64,000 nucleotides of DNA from Branchiostoma lanceolatum (lineage: Eukaryota; Chordata; Leptocardii; Amphioxiformes; Branchiostomatidae). Positions 1 to 13,808 of this stretch are shown one piece after another. Each line of letters begins with the position of its first letter. Position 1 is the first letter of the stretch. The stretch covers positions 16,320,769-16,384,768 of the forward strand of contig NC_089727.1 in NCBI RefSeq assembly GCF_035083965.1, read 5' to 3'. The translations under genes and the position numbers were made by a program. Below the pieces are notes generated by a model. That model made no database searches. It was given only the letters and a program-made list of their open reading frames with translations, and was not told the origin of the DNA.

Positions 1-291
1 TTTGTTTGCTGTTCACGACAGACAGCTAGGGCTGATATAGAAAAGGAAACAGGTAACGTTAACTGTACAAATGTATTTCCATTGCCTAAGTACGGACCAA
101 TTAATACACAAGAAGGCTCTCCGTTTAATATTAGCCCAAGCACCATTTAAACCAACAGGACAAAACAAGCAATCAAATAAACAAGCTAAATGTAGTTCAC
201 ATCAACAAAATCTATCAACACGTATTTCAATATATTTTGTAAACCCAGATATGGCAACACCTGGGGTTATTGCTCTATTTGTTTTCATCTA

Positions 292-305
292 TTTATTCCT
301 TTATT
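292..305 (-). terminator. Polyadenylation signals of receptor gene A
   Basis: Two AATAAA hexamers on the minus strand (read as TTTATT at 292-297 and 300-305) lie about 85-95 bases past the stop codon of receptor gene A. This is the expected spacing for a short 3' UTR. The rest of positions 1-291 shows no coding region or element that I recognise. Confidence 0.5.
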
Positions 306-388
306 TGTCTCAGGTACAAATGTACAGCCCCAGCCTCGGTATCTGATTCCATAGCTCTCTTTACAAAAATTGATATAAGTCGGCACCA

Positions 389-3300
389 TTACTCATCCTG
401 CGTTGTGATCTCCCTGCAAATGTTCTTAACAAGGTCATAGAACCCGTATTTGTTCAAGGTCGTGATGATGTCCGCCATCTTGATTTCCCGCGCAGAAGAT
501 TCTGTCAGCAGCACACGGAACAGGGGTTCGGACGGGTCGGCTATTCCCGTGGAGTTGGCCGCTGCGACTTTGTCTTTGTCAACACCCAAGTCGATGAAGA
601 CGTTCTTGTAGTCATGTTCTCCTGGAAGGGCTGGGCGTTGGTTGATTTTCGAAGCTATGACCTGTTGTATGTCGATTGTTAGATGGTCCTCTATGGGCAT
701 ACCTGTTAAGGGAAAGGTGATAGTAAAATTCCAAAGAATCCACATTGCTCATGACATTGTATATGGGTTCATGGCATTGTTTATAATAATGATAATAATG
801 TTTTTTATTGGTCAGAAATTACCCGCAACATTTGGCTGCCTATTAGCGCTGAATTGATGCAGGGTATTACAGGTTTCACACAATACACAACATATATGAT
901 ATCTTATCCACACTTGCATTTTGTGGAACTGTCGCAAAGGGTCTGGGCGGCTGCCATTCGGCGCCACCAGGTGACCTCAATACGACCTTCCCCAACTGAA
1001 GGATTATGCAATATATTTCTGAGTGGTTTTCTGTTGGGTAGATACTGAGGAAGTTAGTACTTTCCATTTTTTTTAAATCTTCAATGCTAAGAGACAAGCT
1101 GGAGAGGACAAAGCTTTTTAAGGGATGCCTACCTTTCCCAGCTTCCTTCCCCATCGCGACAAGCCTCTCATATTCGGCACCTTGGGGAGTATGGACCACA
1201 CCGTGACCACAGCTGCCTTGTGGAAGACTCACATCGTTTGGGGACATATCTGTAGATGTACATTGTATAATCATGGCTGGAATGAACATCAATAGCCCTG
1301 AGTACCAGCCTTTTTAGCTTCCGTGCGCTACCCAAGCGGCCGGCAGCGGAGCTTGGGTAGCGCAGCGGACCTAGGGTAGCGGACGGAAGCTAAAAAGGCT
1401 GGCACTCAGGCTAGACATCAATGGTGCTGGGATATTTAGATATGTCTACGTACACACTCCATTCAATTTGAATCTATAATGCCTTTCTATGTTTTGGGGC
1501 TTCCTTACAATATAAGAAAAGAGATCTTCCAGAATCGCACTTTAGAAGGCGCATATAAAGAAATTACGTACAGATTTATTAAAAGACATTCAATACAGTT
1601 ATACGTTTGCTCACCCGCGCAGACAGGGTTGGACTGGACAAGTGAAGCAGCTTTGTCCACCACCATATCCTCCTCCGTCGTGTCTGAAACGGAAATGATT
1701 CTCTTTTAACTTTCAGTACAGGAAATGTAACGACAGGAAACGTAACGACAAGATAAGACTATAATAATTGTTTCACCTGCTTGCTTGAAGTAAGACGCGC
1801 TTGAGAAACTGTCCATGCATTTGACTCTAGGGTTTTCGTCGCAGGCAATTTAATACCAAACGTAAATGTTTCATTTAGCAGTTTAGATACTAGGGTAGCC
1901 TTTTCCTAACGAATAAAACTACTGGACCTGCACCGATCATAAAGAGGTGACCTACCCACAGCTTTCGGAAGAGTTGCCAGCTCTATGTCCGATGTTTTGT
2001 TCCCCTTTTGTTCATCATATGAACGATATCGGTACACGAAGTAGGAAAACAGGAGGACGATCAGAAGTGTTGTCACAAACCCGGCGCCAATGGCTCCCCA
2101 TCCAATTGAATTATCAAGTTCCGCTTCTGCATAAGATATGTCACCAAGTATGTTGAAAGATATAGATGAACTAGTAAAGTAGCACATATTAGTCCCGGGT
2201 TTCCATGTCCTTTATGTCAGCACCATGTGCTGTGTGAATATTTTTTCTATGATATGGCAGTTGGCACATGTAGTCCAAAACTCCGACAACAACAATAACA
2301 AGAACAAAACAGGTTCTGAAACATAACTTGAAGTCTATATGGGCTGTCGACAAAATTGATATACAAGCCTTCAGATGTTTCCATGTTTTACCATAAGATA
2401 TATGATGTGCGTGTCAGATTTCGAAAGTAAGCTTCACTGTCTAAACTAAAGAGTAACACGATAAGACTTGACTTGATATAAAGCCAACACTGCATCAGAA
2501 ATAGGTGCCAAAGAGTTTTGACTTCTTCTTTGCTTACTTTTGGTTGCCTTAGTTGATCGACGAAGCCTCATGACTAAGGACGAGCTTGTTGGGGGTTTTA
2601 CTTCTCGTAGAGTGACGACGGTAGCGTACATTATGGCCATCTGCTCAGATGTTGTTAGTTTGTCTGGGGTTACCGATGGCGTCACTGAGGGCTGTAGTTC
2701 GCATTCCTGTCACCAGGAGTCGGCCTTCGTGCACTTTCGGCAGTATCGTGTGTTGCCGATTTTGGCATCATCAAAGTTTTCATAATAACTGAAAACAATA
2801 TTGAAAGAGCTATTTTATGTCATTTCCTTAGGGATATACCCTGATTTAAGTATCAGTTGTTAAAGATCGCATCCTTCGCAAACTGACTACATAGGTATGA
2901 AGCTAACAAATATCATGCCTGCAAGTATGTTTGGACTTATGAAAATTCCCTTTTGAGAAATGTGAGAAAAGTTAAGTCTATCCGTCTCTTACCCCTGTTT
3001 ACAACCACCACATCTGGTCTGGTTGTAGATGTTACACTCCATGTCAACAGTGCGCCCGTAAACATCGCACAGAACGCAGAATCTCTCTATGCCCGAAGCA
3101 CACGTCTTCCCAGGGTTGGGTTCACATGGCCGGCATGTCTGTGGTATCCCGAATCCGCACTGGGTCACAATTGTAGTCCCTGGGTCACAACTCTAGTGCA
3201 AAACATTATCATAAAGACCTGTGTTAATTGATGTGTTGTACTACGTATTTACACGTGAAATGGTAATAGAAATGCTCATATGTGTATTGCAACTCGTTGT

Positions 3301-3978
3301 AAGATACATGCACTTTACTTATGATTCACCAATACACGTAAATATGAAAGGAAACCTACCGTAGGACAACGAATACACTCGAGATTTCCCGATCTGGTCC
3401 GGGCTTCGTAGTAGTTCGGCCCGCAACTAGTCCCTGACCTCTTCCCATGGCGTATATGCTGTCCTTGTGCCAGAGATGCCTTTGGGAGAAGAACAACAAA
3501 TACAGATGTATATGCTCCACTGTACCAGAGATTTCCATTCCCTCAATTTGATTATAACGCCTTCGAGCACTTTGTTTAGCTAGAGACGCAATAGATTGAA
3601 ATCACCGTAGATATACAAAGGATATAATTGTATACCTAAACCCGCACATTACCGGGAAAAAGTGAGCTCTTTCGTCTTCCACAACTGTCTCAGAAAAAGA
3701 AGTCAAACCCAAATAAGTCAGCATTTAGAAGTTGACAGGCTATACTGTTAGGGAGGGCTATACATTGTTTTTCTGTCCTTTTCATGTTAATTGCCCATGA
3801 GCACGAATTTGCGATAGACTTGCACTACTTGTCATGACTTGCACTTACAGGTTTTATCATCGTGGCGTTACCGTTATTGTGTTTTACAATACTTTAATTA
3901 CGATCTCATTGTAAGTTGACTTACCACGAATACAACCCCTAGAAATGCTGCCAATGAATGTTTTCGTGAATTCAACAT
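389..3978 (-). CDS. TNF-receptor-superfamily death-domain receptor A (seven exons, one in-frame stop)
   Basis: Coding exons in transcription order: 3925-3978, 3360-3479, 2993-3192, 2538-2788, 1956-2126, 1133-1249, 389-702 (1227 nt, 409 codons with the stop). All junctions are GT-AG and all phases agree. Exon 1 gives a signal peptide (MLNSRKHSLAAFLGVVFV). Exons 2-4 give cysteine repeats with C-x2-C pairs such as CVLC and CGGC. The membrane helix is at about residues 217-240, followed by the basic stop-transfer YRYR. The last exon (about residues 305-408) is a death-fold helical bundle matching those of genes B to D. Only one exon lies between helix and death domain, the shortest linker of the four. 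Codon 151 is TGA (2710-2712), just after the last CRKC motif; downstream exons stay open and in phase. This could be a soluble decoy, a null allele or a sequence error. Ligand binding is inferred from the family. Confidence 0.8.
1294..1414. mobile_element. Short inverted-repeat (hAT-like) MITE in an intron of receptor A
   Basis: The ends form a near-perfect inverted repeat of about 30 bases (AGCCTGAGTGCCAGCC, then TTTTTAGCTTCCGT). The element is flanked by an exact 8-bp direct duplication, ACATCAAT, at 1286-1293 and 1415-1422. An 8-bp duplication fits hAT-type transposition. No coding capacity is present. It lies in the intron between the membrane exon and the linker exon. Confidence 0.75.
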
Positions 3979-6900
3979 CTTGATATGATGTCTGTATGCT
4001 GAATGGACTGTTTACGATGTAGTGCAACTGCAAAGGCAATCGCAAACAAATATGTCATAAAAGCAATACGCAAGTAGTGACACATAAGAGTACATGCTGA
4101 GTAAACTATTGGGCGTTGTAGGGGTGCTAATGAAACAAGTACAAGGTACACAGTTCCAGTGGGACTACGATCCAAAAGTATGTAAGAGCAATATTACCCA
4201 ATCACATGTTTGTAACAAATGTCTTAGAGCTTAAGGCACTCGCGTTGCATTGTGGGATTTGGAGTTTGCAAGGCACTTTCACTTGCCCTCAGGTGAGCTG
4301 TATGTTGCAGTGCAGGTCCCTCTTTGTTCGTGCGTGCTAAAACAGAGCGAAAGTTACAGGTCAGATTGCTCTTAATCCAGAAGGCTTTTTGACATTGTGC
4401 AAGTGGTGTAATTGGTAGGGAATGGTGGAGGTCGATTGCATCAGCATTGCCCAACAGTTCGACCTGTAGACTTTGGACGTTCGGGACACAACGGTTTAGG
4501 TGCATTATTGACCAAGGTTCAGTGAGTGCAGGTTATGTACCCAGCACCTGAAAGAGCAAGTCGGAACTCTTGCAATGACAACCTGGGAATATGGATCTTG
4601 CAGAGGTAGGTTTGCTTCCAAGCGTGTCATTTGCAGTGTGTATGTGGCGCGCAGTGCTGGCGTATTGTGTTTACTAAATAGTTTCCCGCCATCTTTTTTG
4701 GCGGTAAACGCCAGGTAAACATTAGCTCAGGTAGGCGATACGCCCCCGCCTCCGGCAGGCACACAAAGGCAGACAGCACTATAGCAGGTATATAGGCTTA
4801 CACAGTACTAGTAGTTATCGGTGATTGTAGCAGGGGACCTTTCATGCAGTGCAGCCAACTGAATAGGGGCAACTCCCATTGTGTCTTAAGGAATGCAATT
4901 TACTTTACATTTCACTTGAGTTTGTGACAAACGTACCAGTGCAGTGAAAGGCCATATCACCGTTGTCATCTGTGCCAAAGTGATGTAAGTTAATTTTATA
5001 AAGATAACGTTAGATATCAAATTATTCGTGGTGTCTACCTCCAATTGTGCACAATTTAACCTTTGTGATCTCTGAGGGTAATTTGTATTCTGGTCACGTT
5101 CACCTGTACAGGTACACAGAGACTGCCCTTTGACCTGTGACCTTACTGTGGCAATGTTGTTCCATCTCACTTGGCAGCTGGTATTAAAAGGCTTTTTGAC
5201 AGATGCCGCAATCGTAATGTGTTTTCTCTTTTAAGCGGCGGGGTGCACCGAATATACAGATATTACTAATTAAACAGTTAATTTGCTGACTAAATTTCTT
5301 TCCATGAAAATATCAGGTGAAAGGTAGAAAGAATAATTCTATATATCAATTCCCCATTATTTTTAGCAGTGCTAAAAACTAAAACCAGAGGTATCACAAT
5401 GGACTAAGTTGAATTCAAGTTAATGTAGGTGTAGCGTGCACCCTTGTCGTTGTGGTGCTCTTCTGTCAATGTCATAAATAGCTAAAACAATTACTGACCT
5501 TCTAATCTTTTTTGTTTCAATTAACACAAAATCTGGTCTCTTGAAAACTTTATATCTTCCGGCATTTGGAATTCGAAGAGTTTGTAGTTTTTAAGGGACG
5601 ATTGACGTAAATGAATTTGTTACACAAATATGACGCCTGTTGTGAGGGCAAAGTTACGGATTGATTAAAAAACACATTAGATGTCATTGGATCTGCAAGT
5701 AACAGATTTCTCTCTCAGCATATAAGATGTGGCCGTAAGGAACAAAAGGCTAGGAAAGCGAACATGAGGCAATTGGCAATTTGGTCGTGGAGATATGTAT
5801 AGGTGTGTTTGACATGCCAAATATGGCGCCCGGTTGGTCAAACCGGCGTGGAAAACCGTGCAAGTTGTCATACCAAGGATCCTTGGTCCTACTGACAATT
5901 CATGACATCTTTCTGGTCATTTACACGGTTATATTCCAGCAAGTAGTAACTTTAGATACCCTCTCTCACGTAACAAGCATAAAATGATGTCACAAATGAA
6001 GGAAAACTTTGTCAGGAAACTAGATTCAACCGGTACCGGCCTGCGCCGGTTTGCCCAACCCCACCCCACGTGGTTCGTACTACGTGCCGTAATATGCCCC
6101 TTTCATAGTAAAACACCGACAAATTCACTACTCCAAATCTCTACACTCGCCCAATGAGCGTTTAAGTTACATCAGGAACAGAAACAAGTGTAGACTTACC
6201 TGACTTCTCTTACCGTGGGTGGATGACTGCGTGACAAGACGCGACTACGGTAAAATTCACCGGCGGTGCATGAGTGACAAAGGGGATTCCCCTTTGCAGT
6301 CGCGTAAGCAGTCTCCGTGGAGGGCGATAAGCTATGCAATTACTTACATGGTTGAGTACCATTTTAGCTCTCCTGAAGAGTCTGTCAACGAGGCTGCTAG
6401 AGTTGCATCAGCCTCATTCACCAAGTTGAACAGAGATATACATGTACATGATATTCGTCCACCTTGAAAACCCAACGTCATGTAACGAGCTTTAAGATCT
6501 ATGGGATGCCCTGTAGAATTTGTGAAATTGTTTAGCACAAATGGTATATAGCTAATATGTAAGAGCATGAATATGGTTAGTTCTTCTAGAAAAAGATCTG
6601 ACTTGCAACAGTTAAGGAGCAGATTCTGGCACACTTGGGGAGGGAATAAGTTCCATGTTTTCCATGTAAACAGTTCACATCTTTCTGTGTTATGATTTGG
6701 CATGTTCCTTGAACACCTTAGTGTAATATTTTTGTACAAACTCGCCAGGAGGCTATATGTGCCAGGAGGCTTATCATTATCATTATTATTATTATTGTTA
6801 TTACTCCGGGAAGGAGGATGACCTCCTTCTGGGAGTATTGGGAATGCATTTGTTTGCGCGTTCGCAGCTATTACTCACGATCCCGTTGTCGCATTGGTGT

Positions 6901-8920
6901 GTAACTTGGCATATCGTTTGCCTGGTTCGGCGTGGGGATGCACAATAGCTTTGTTACACCACAACTACTTTAAACGTCAATCCAATATCGTAATTGCACC
7001 CCTATAATTAATGCTATGTCCCACTGCCCTGCCATAGGGACCATGTTATAATCCGTTATGCATGACTGGAATACTTCAGGCAGATACGGGGTATAAATCT
7101 TCCTTACTTGCTGTGATCGTATAGTCACTGTTACATAAAAAAATAGACAACGTGCATCACCACACGCAACCTAGGAAACGATATACCAAGTTACATACCA
7201 ATGCGGCAACGGGAATTGTGAGTTTTAGCTGCGAACATGTGCCGAGTGAGCTCCAGTCTGTGTATTAAGTATGCCGTGTCCCTCGCAACTCGCATACAGT
7301 ATGTGCGCACGGGACGGACGATGTATTTTTACGCACAGTGTGAAAATGGCAAATCTCTGGACCTTCAAACCTACCACACTTGTAGTTTAGAATACGGAGG
7401 CTGTGACAATGTAAAAAGTTTACACAGGGGATGAAAGATTGTTGAGAAATATCTCTCAGAAAAGTGCGCGCGCCAGTGTCACTTCCGGGTAGTTAGATCC
7501 GGTGACCTTTGACCTTCGTGAAATGTTACGATAATATAGATTTGCCTTTTTTTATTGCAAATAGCTTGATAGCTATAGATCAGGCTGGCCTGCAATAAAT
7601 TGTGGGAAGAGGATTTACTGCATATTTGTGATTTCTGATACATCTTAGTTGTAAGGCTGAATGGTTCGTTGATAATTGAAAAGGGGCCATCTAGATCTAA
7701 CTTTGTGACTTTTCCCGGAATTTCTAGATCCCATCTGTGCCATGCTGTAAAAACATACTTTTCAGCAGGTTGACCACTCCTGTATTGAAAGAAAAAGATA
7801 AACAAACACTTTTTCTTTACTTGCTCTAAAACACTACTTGGACTGAGCAGAGATGCAATTTGTGTGGGTCAATACTTGTACATACTATAAATACTTCACG
7901 GAGAATTGTGTCCTACGGACTCTTGTTATTATTATTATAAAATCAAACATTCAATACAAGTTGGTTTCTCAACACTGAATAAGTTTATTCCCAGAAAAAT
8001 AGCAGCCAGTCCTTGATTATTTACAATATTAAAATCTCCAATATTAATAGGAATAGTAAATGTTCCAACGTCAAGTTTTTGAGATCGTGCCCTCGCAAAG
8101 ATACTCCATGCCGTTACAAACTTATATGAATGTTTCCACTGTTTCCACATTCACCAAAATGATATGATAACAACTTCCATCCTACCATGTCAAAAATAAT
8201 AAAACATACTATTATAAATTTCTCCACAGTATAACACTGCTATCGCCAACTTGTCATACTCCTCGACCCTACCTTTTGGTTTAACTGAACATGCAACACT
8301 CCCCTATGTGGTGGATACAAAACATTGTTTCCACAATAACAAATAGTTGGCCAACGTACAAAAATATTACATCTTTTACCAGTTACGGCTTATGGCTTCA
8401 ACACCAGCTCATAAGCTTAGTAAAGCAGCATATCCAGCAGCATAGGTTTGTACAAAAACTACATAAGCTATCGTGATACTATCAACAATAGAATCGTCAT
8501 TGCTATATCATGAACTATGGCAGAACAATGCTCTTTATAAGTCACCATTGTTGTGACAGAAACATAACTTAACTGTACACTATGTTCATCCATTTCCTAC
8601 ATTGAACATATATTTACCGAATGTAACTTTCAACAAGCCTGCTTGTTTTAAGCCTTTCTACTTTTCAACTGTTTGCTGTACTATCAAATCATCTTCCATG
8701 AAATCATTTCTGACCCATTACACTGAAATACATTATATACACAGCTCTCAAAAGCTCTCCAAAAATTAAAATACGATATACACAAGTCTCAATTCTCACA
8801 CCTTGGCTACAATGGATCGCCCAATATTCACAGAAGTATGAGGGTCATGGATTGTACAGTCATGTTAATTTGCATGCCTTTCTTTAACATAACCCATAAT
8901 CTATCTAACGTTACGTATCC
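3979..8920. other. Intergenic region between receptors A and B
   Basis: No convincing coding exon is seen. A plausible 5' non-coding exon of gene A ends in a strong minus-strand donor (CAG then GTAAGT) at 6200, with a possible acceptor about 13 bases before the gene A start codon. Around 6780-6850 there is an ATT-rich run and a small palindrome. AT-rich sequence at about 7960-8920 is probably the 3' UTR of gene B; AATAAA on the minus strand lies at 7984-7989. Confidence 0.4.
6200..6292 (-). promoter_or_regulatory. Candidate promoter and first non-coding exon of receptor A with kappaB-type palindrome
   Basis: GGGGATTCCCC at 6282-6292 is a perfect match to the NF-kappaB consensus. It sits about 80 bases upstream of a strong donor (exon end 6200, GTAAGTCT) on the receptor strand. 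If that donor belongs to gene A, the motif would be at the promoter. No TATA box is obvious. Assignment to gene A is inference. Confidence 0.35.
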
Positions 8921-11900
8921 TTAGCTCTCACATGTTTGTTCCACATTAGGCACGTCACTTGTTTCTGGCTTGAAACTCATGACTTGGGTGCACAGGTACA
9001 TAACAGCTTCGTAAAATTCGTACCTATGAAGTACATATATCAGATCTGACATGTGCTTCTCATACCTGTAGGCATAGCTCTCTAGGTACTGCAAGAGTGA
9101 CAACGTTGGGCTGGTGATAGTTTTGTTTTTGTGACAGGTGTCAATCTTGTCTTTGGGCACACCCAGAGCCTGGAACACGTTCTGGTAAGATGGGTCTGTG
9201 GGTAGGACACTGCCCTGGTCCAGTATTTGTGCCAGGCGTTGTACAACGTCATAACTCTGGAGACCATCCTCCAGGGATATATCTGTTGGCCAAACGAGGA
9301 AAACGTATCTTAGCAAGCAAGATAGGTTGCCGATCAAACGATCAGCAATTTTTTATCTTTCTTTTAGGATTTTACGAATGAAAGGCTCAGAACCAAACAT
9401 ACGCATGCTCGTTAGATCCGTTCGTGACAGGATTCAGGAATGCCTTTGATAACCTTATATCCCCTAAATGGTTTCAGTATGCACATGTATTTCATTCAAG
9501 CTTATAACGACCATTGTGTCAAATTATGCCTCAAGTCGAGGCTGCAAAATGGTTGTAGATGCAAGTGACTACAGTTTAACAAATGCCACACCTGAACACA
9601 TATCACACACTACAACTGTTCTGCAAGTGTGGTATACAGCCATAGTTGTGTTGTACCTTTCCCCTTCTTAAGGGCACTTTCAAGCTTCTCTCTATATTTG
9701 GTGTCTTGCCCCTCGTCCACAGTGGTCTGTGTTAGAGGCTGTTGTTCATCATCCGCCTGGGGGTCACGTTCTTCTGAGATGTCTTCAGTTGGTTCCAAGG
9801 AGTTGCTATGAATATTGTCGTGACAACCAGCGGTGAAGAAAGTAGTAGTTTGTGTTCCAGCAAACTTCCCCTTTGAACAAAACAGAAAAAAAACAGTTCA
9901 ATTGAATTTAGATAAAGACTACAGCCTTTAGACCTCAGTACATATGCATATGCATATACTACAATTATATGTAACGATATTTGGTCTCTAAATAAACTAG
10001 CGTGGAATCTTGTAATTTTTAGCTTACATTACAGCTTACTCTTTGATTTCTCCATGTCGCTGTTTCAGTCCATTTCACTGAATAGATAGTTAGCAAATGT
10101 ACATTAACAAACTCATACAATCTAATGGTTAAAACAACTAAACGCAGTTCCAAATTCTTACCGAGTCACGACTTGTTGAAGGCACAGGAGACCTGTCTCT
10201 CTTAGGTTTGTCCAGGGGACCGGGAGCAGTGATTTGGATTGTTGGAGTAGATTGTAGAGGTGTGGGGTTAGCTGCCTCCACCTCCAGTCGTAACTGAAGT
10301 CCTTGAAAACGGTTATCTTCTTCTGTTGCTTCTGTATACAAACAAAGATAATACAGCAGATAATGAATAGATTATCCCAAATAAATGCACGATTAGATAT
10401 ATTATTACTGAGGTCTGTGGCAGCCAATGTGATACTGAATGAAAGAATAGAGGGAACAAAAGTAATGAAAAGTGCAAATGAAATACAAGATTAAAGAAAT
10501 GTAAACCTTTACTTTTAAGACACATTTAAAGTGATTCAAAGTAAAAGTAAATGATGTGGGCATTGCAATCGCTTTTGAAAACGTGTGCAGCTCATTTGTG
10601 AACATAACTCACCATGATCGCTGAATACATCGTCTGAATAACCCGTCGTGTCTTCCACTGTAGTCATGGAGTTGGAATTGCTGAGGCCCATATTGTGGAG
10701 ACCTGAAAGCATTATGTGACATATATCATTAGAGGGCTCTATCTATGATTGGATTATGCGAAAGATGAGGTTCTTTGTACTTACGAACAAATTTGTGTGT
10801 AATGTGTATAATCTTTCAACTGGGGCAAGCATGAAGCATTAGATTTTCTTGCATTGCATTTTCCTTTATCAATACATTATTTCCCTCCCCCTCTCTCTGT
10901 CTCTCTATATATACATGTATATAGATACATATATATACATACATATGATATACATATTTTCAGTGTTGACGAATGAGCTTAAAATGTGTGAAAAGCAATT
11001 GTTTTCAATAAATTGAACAATAAAAATCAATAATTTCGGTCTCGGTATCAATATCTATTATCGAAGTTAGATGCATAATATCACAAATCAGACCTACCCC
11101 TAGCCCTAGGTGAAACTGAAGGCGTGCTCACTGCACTGTTGGCCTCCGAATTCGCTGCAGAAGCCATGAGAAACTGCAGCTCTTCTTTTGTCCCTGGTAC
11201 CAGGAGGAACGGTCCTGTAGAGAGCTGGTTGTTGAGGGACGGTTTCCTCTTCTCTCTTGTGTTGTTAGTCGTCATATTTGTCAGGGCATCAGTCTCATCT
11301 TCCACTACGGCCATATCTAAAACAATAGGACAATGGAAGACATGATTATGAAGACATGAGAATTTGGTGCTTTTCATATTGCACAAAAATGACCCATTGA
11401 CATTGGAATCTTTATATTAAAATATTAGATAATTGCACTCGAATTCCTAGTCGAAGAAACGAAGGCTCTCTGCTGTGATATAGTGCTCATATTTGATCAT
11501 AATTAGGAAATTCAAAACCTTACCACGAGATCAAGATTACAAGTTATAAAGTCGCTCTTGGTTATATCAGTAGTGCTTCAAATGAAAGCGATGAAGCTGC
11601 AGCACAATGTGTCGGTTTGATAACTTGTATACTGAAAAGACTCTTTTTTACACAACCAAGAGATTTATTCCACCGACGTTTCGGTGACCACATAGCAATG
11701 CAGCACAGGTGTCGCTGTTTATACATAATAATGAGACGGTGGAATAAATCTCTTGGTTGTGTAAAAAAGAGTATTTTTATACAAGTTATCAAACCGACAC
11801 ATTGTGCTGCAGCTTCATCGCTTTTATTTGAAGCACCACTGATATAACCAAGAGCGATTTACAAGTAGAAAAATGTCAAAATACCTGCCAGAGCCTTCAT

Positions 11901-13808
11901 CCGGAGTGGGGACACCTGTTTACAAGGTACTACTTCTTTTGAGTTTCCCCCTCTTCGTGCGCAAGGTCTGCCCAACGTTTTGATGGCATACACGACAATC
12001 AGAACCACCAGGATCACCACGAACACTGACAGTAGAGCCAGCAGCACTGGCCATGCGTTCTCCATACCGCGATGGTCTGTGTTCGCTGTCTTCTTGTTAA
12101 CTTCGTCATTGTCTGTATAGAGCAAAGCAGACTTTACTTAAGAGAAAGATTCAATAACAACAAAATATGAGCAAGCATGATATGGGTAATATAGATAACC
12201 ATATCACCGAAACGTCCTTTTTAGATTTATTTTCTAGTCGTCTTGGTTGAATAGTTAGATACACCGCAAAGAAATTATTTAGCTTCCATCGCCTATTTTG
12301 CTTTACAATTAAAGTGTAAATCAGATGCACTTGTGTACGAATCTTGATCAATCCTTTAAAACAGAAAGTTTTTTCTACCTTGCTTTGGTGCCATGTGTGA
12401 GCCTTTATGTACTGGAACTGCTGTTGGACTTGTCTGTGACTCTGCTGTTGTTGTCCTGTCTGGCGTTGACCGTGTGGTAGAGGTGGTTTTACATTCCGGG
12501 CGATCGTTCCTGTCTTCAGAGCAATGGAAACATTCATCCAACCAGTCGTCTTTGTAATACCTGTGGAGAAAAACGGAATCCTCACTTTAAACAAAAACTA
12601 CAAGCACAAGCTTAGTACATTGCTTTCCTTTCAACCCAACATACCTTTACAAGTTACTACTTGTCAATATCATCTAGGAGTATAATGAATACATGCACGT
12701 TTGAATTCACATTACTACCATGAACATATTTGACGTCAATTATCAAAGTTCATTGTTAACTCACTTTGATACATTTTAAACAAGTTAGGCAGGTGTACAT
12801 GTATTTGAAAAATAGTGGTTGGGCGTATATGTAACTTAGATTCACTATGCGGCTCAAGATGCCTTACTGAGGGACGACTGCGGTGTAAAAGATGTCGCTC
12901 AGCTTGAGGAATGAATCCACTCTACTTTATAAGTTAGATCCATTACATACCCTGGCAAGCAGTTCCCGCACTCTGCCTGGTTGTCCACCGTACAGGGATG
13001 TTTCTCCACTCTGTTCTCCATGCGACACATCCTACAGGTCCGTTCCACACCATCAGCGCACGTCTTGCCCTCCTCTTCACGACACTTCACACACTGCATT
13101 TCTTTCCCGTTACCGCATGATTCTTTGATGGTTTCGCCTATTTTGCACCTCTGTAATCATATCAATAAAGAGAAAGCAATAAATATGATTTATGATAGGT
13201 TCTGGCACATAGATGCAATGGTACCTCTTCGTTTCTGTCTCCATATACACGTCAAGTTATTTTTTGCGGTCGTGTCGCTTATCTCATACTAGTCATAGAC
13301 AGACGTAGGTCACAAACAGGATCGTGTACAGTTTACATCTGATATCGTCATAATTTTTTCCTGTGATTTTTGGTCCTATCAATACTGTTTTAAATCAATG
13401 ATTGCTATATTTATTACACAAACGTATCGAGAGAGACAATAAAAAACGATGAGAATACTTTACTGTTAAACAACCAGTGAAGTAATATAATGAGATTACC
13501 TGCTCTATAGGACACCTTCTGCATTTCCCGTTCGAATCGAGGTATCTGCCTGGTCTGTTGCACCTGCGAGTGGCTGTCGAGGGCTGGGGAAGAAAAGTTT
13601 GAATCTTAGATGAATATGCAGACACAAATGCGCATCATATCATACCTTCCTTTAACAATATAGGCGGGTACCAATGTCAAAACATGCACAACAATGACCA
13701 TGTATCCAAAACAAAGGTGGTGCTTACCAAAACAACGAGTAGAGAAACCAGAAGTGCTGTGAAGAAGAGTGAACTCATGTGGAAGCTTGTTCTTTGGTCT
13801 ATGGCCAT
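8921..13808 (-). CDS. TNF-receptor-superfamily death-domain receptor B (ten exons, 609 aa)
   Basis: Exons in order: 13728-13808, 13500-13583, 12951-13150, 12379-12560, 11885-12112, 11098-11316, 10613-10702, 10162-10331, 9657-9870, 8921-9282 (1830 nt). Every junction is GT-AG and every phase is consistent. Exon 1 is a signal peptide (SLFFTALLVSLLVVL). Exons 2-4 carry cysteine repeats (CRRC, CVKC, CRMC, CGNC, CFHC), then a Thr/Ser/Pro-rich stalk. The membrane helix is at about residues 202-225, with a basic and Cys-containing flank (GRPCARRGG). A long acidic linker of about 260 residues contains PLQST at about 386-390, which fits the PxQxT TRAF-binding pattern. The C-terminal death-fold domain spans about 490-609. 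A role as a plasma-membrane cytokine receptor is inferred from the family. The cytoplasmic linker has three more exons than gene A. ATG codons 1 and 11 are both possible starts. Confidence 0.85.
11545..11858. mobile_element. Foldback repeat element in an intron of receptor B
   Basis: Arms of about 130 bases (11552 to about 11685, and about 11725 to 11857) are inverted copies of each other. They start TCGCTCTTGGTTATATCAG and include a stretch matching TTACACAACCAAGAGA. The short centre holds GACGTTTCGGTG. An 8-bp direct repeat, TTACAAGT, lies at 11537-11544 and 11859-11866. GAAACGTC-type motifs are common at the ends of Penelope-like and related retroelements, so a terminal remnant is possible. 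The class is uncertain. Confidence 0.55.
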
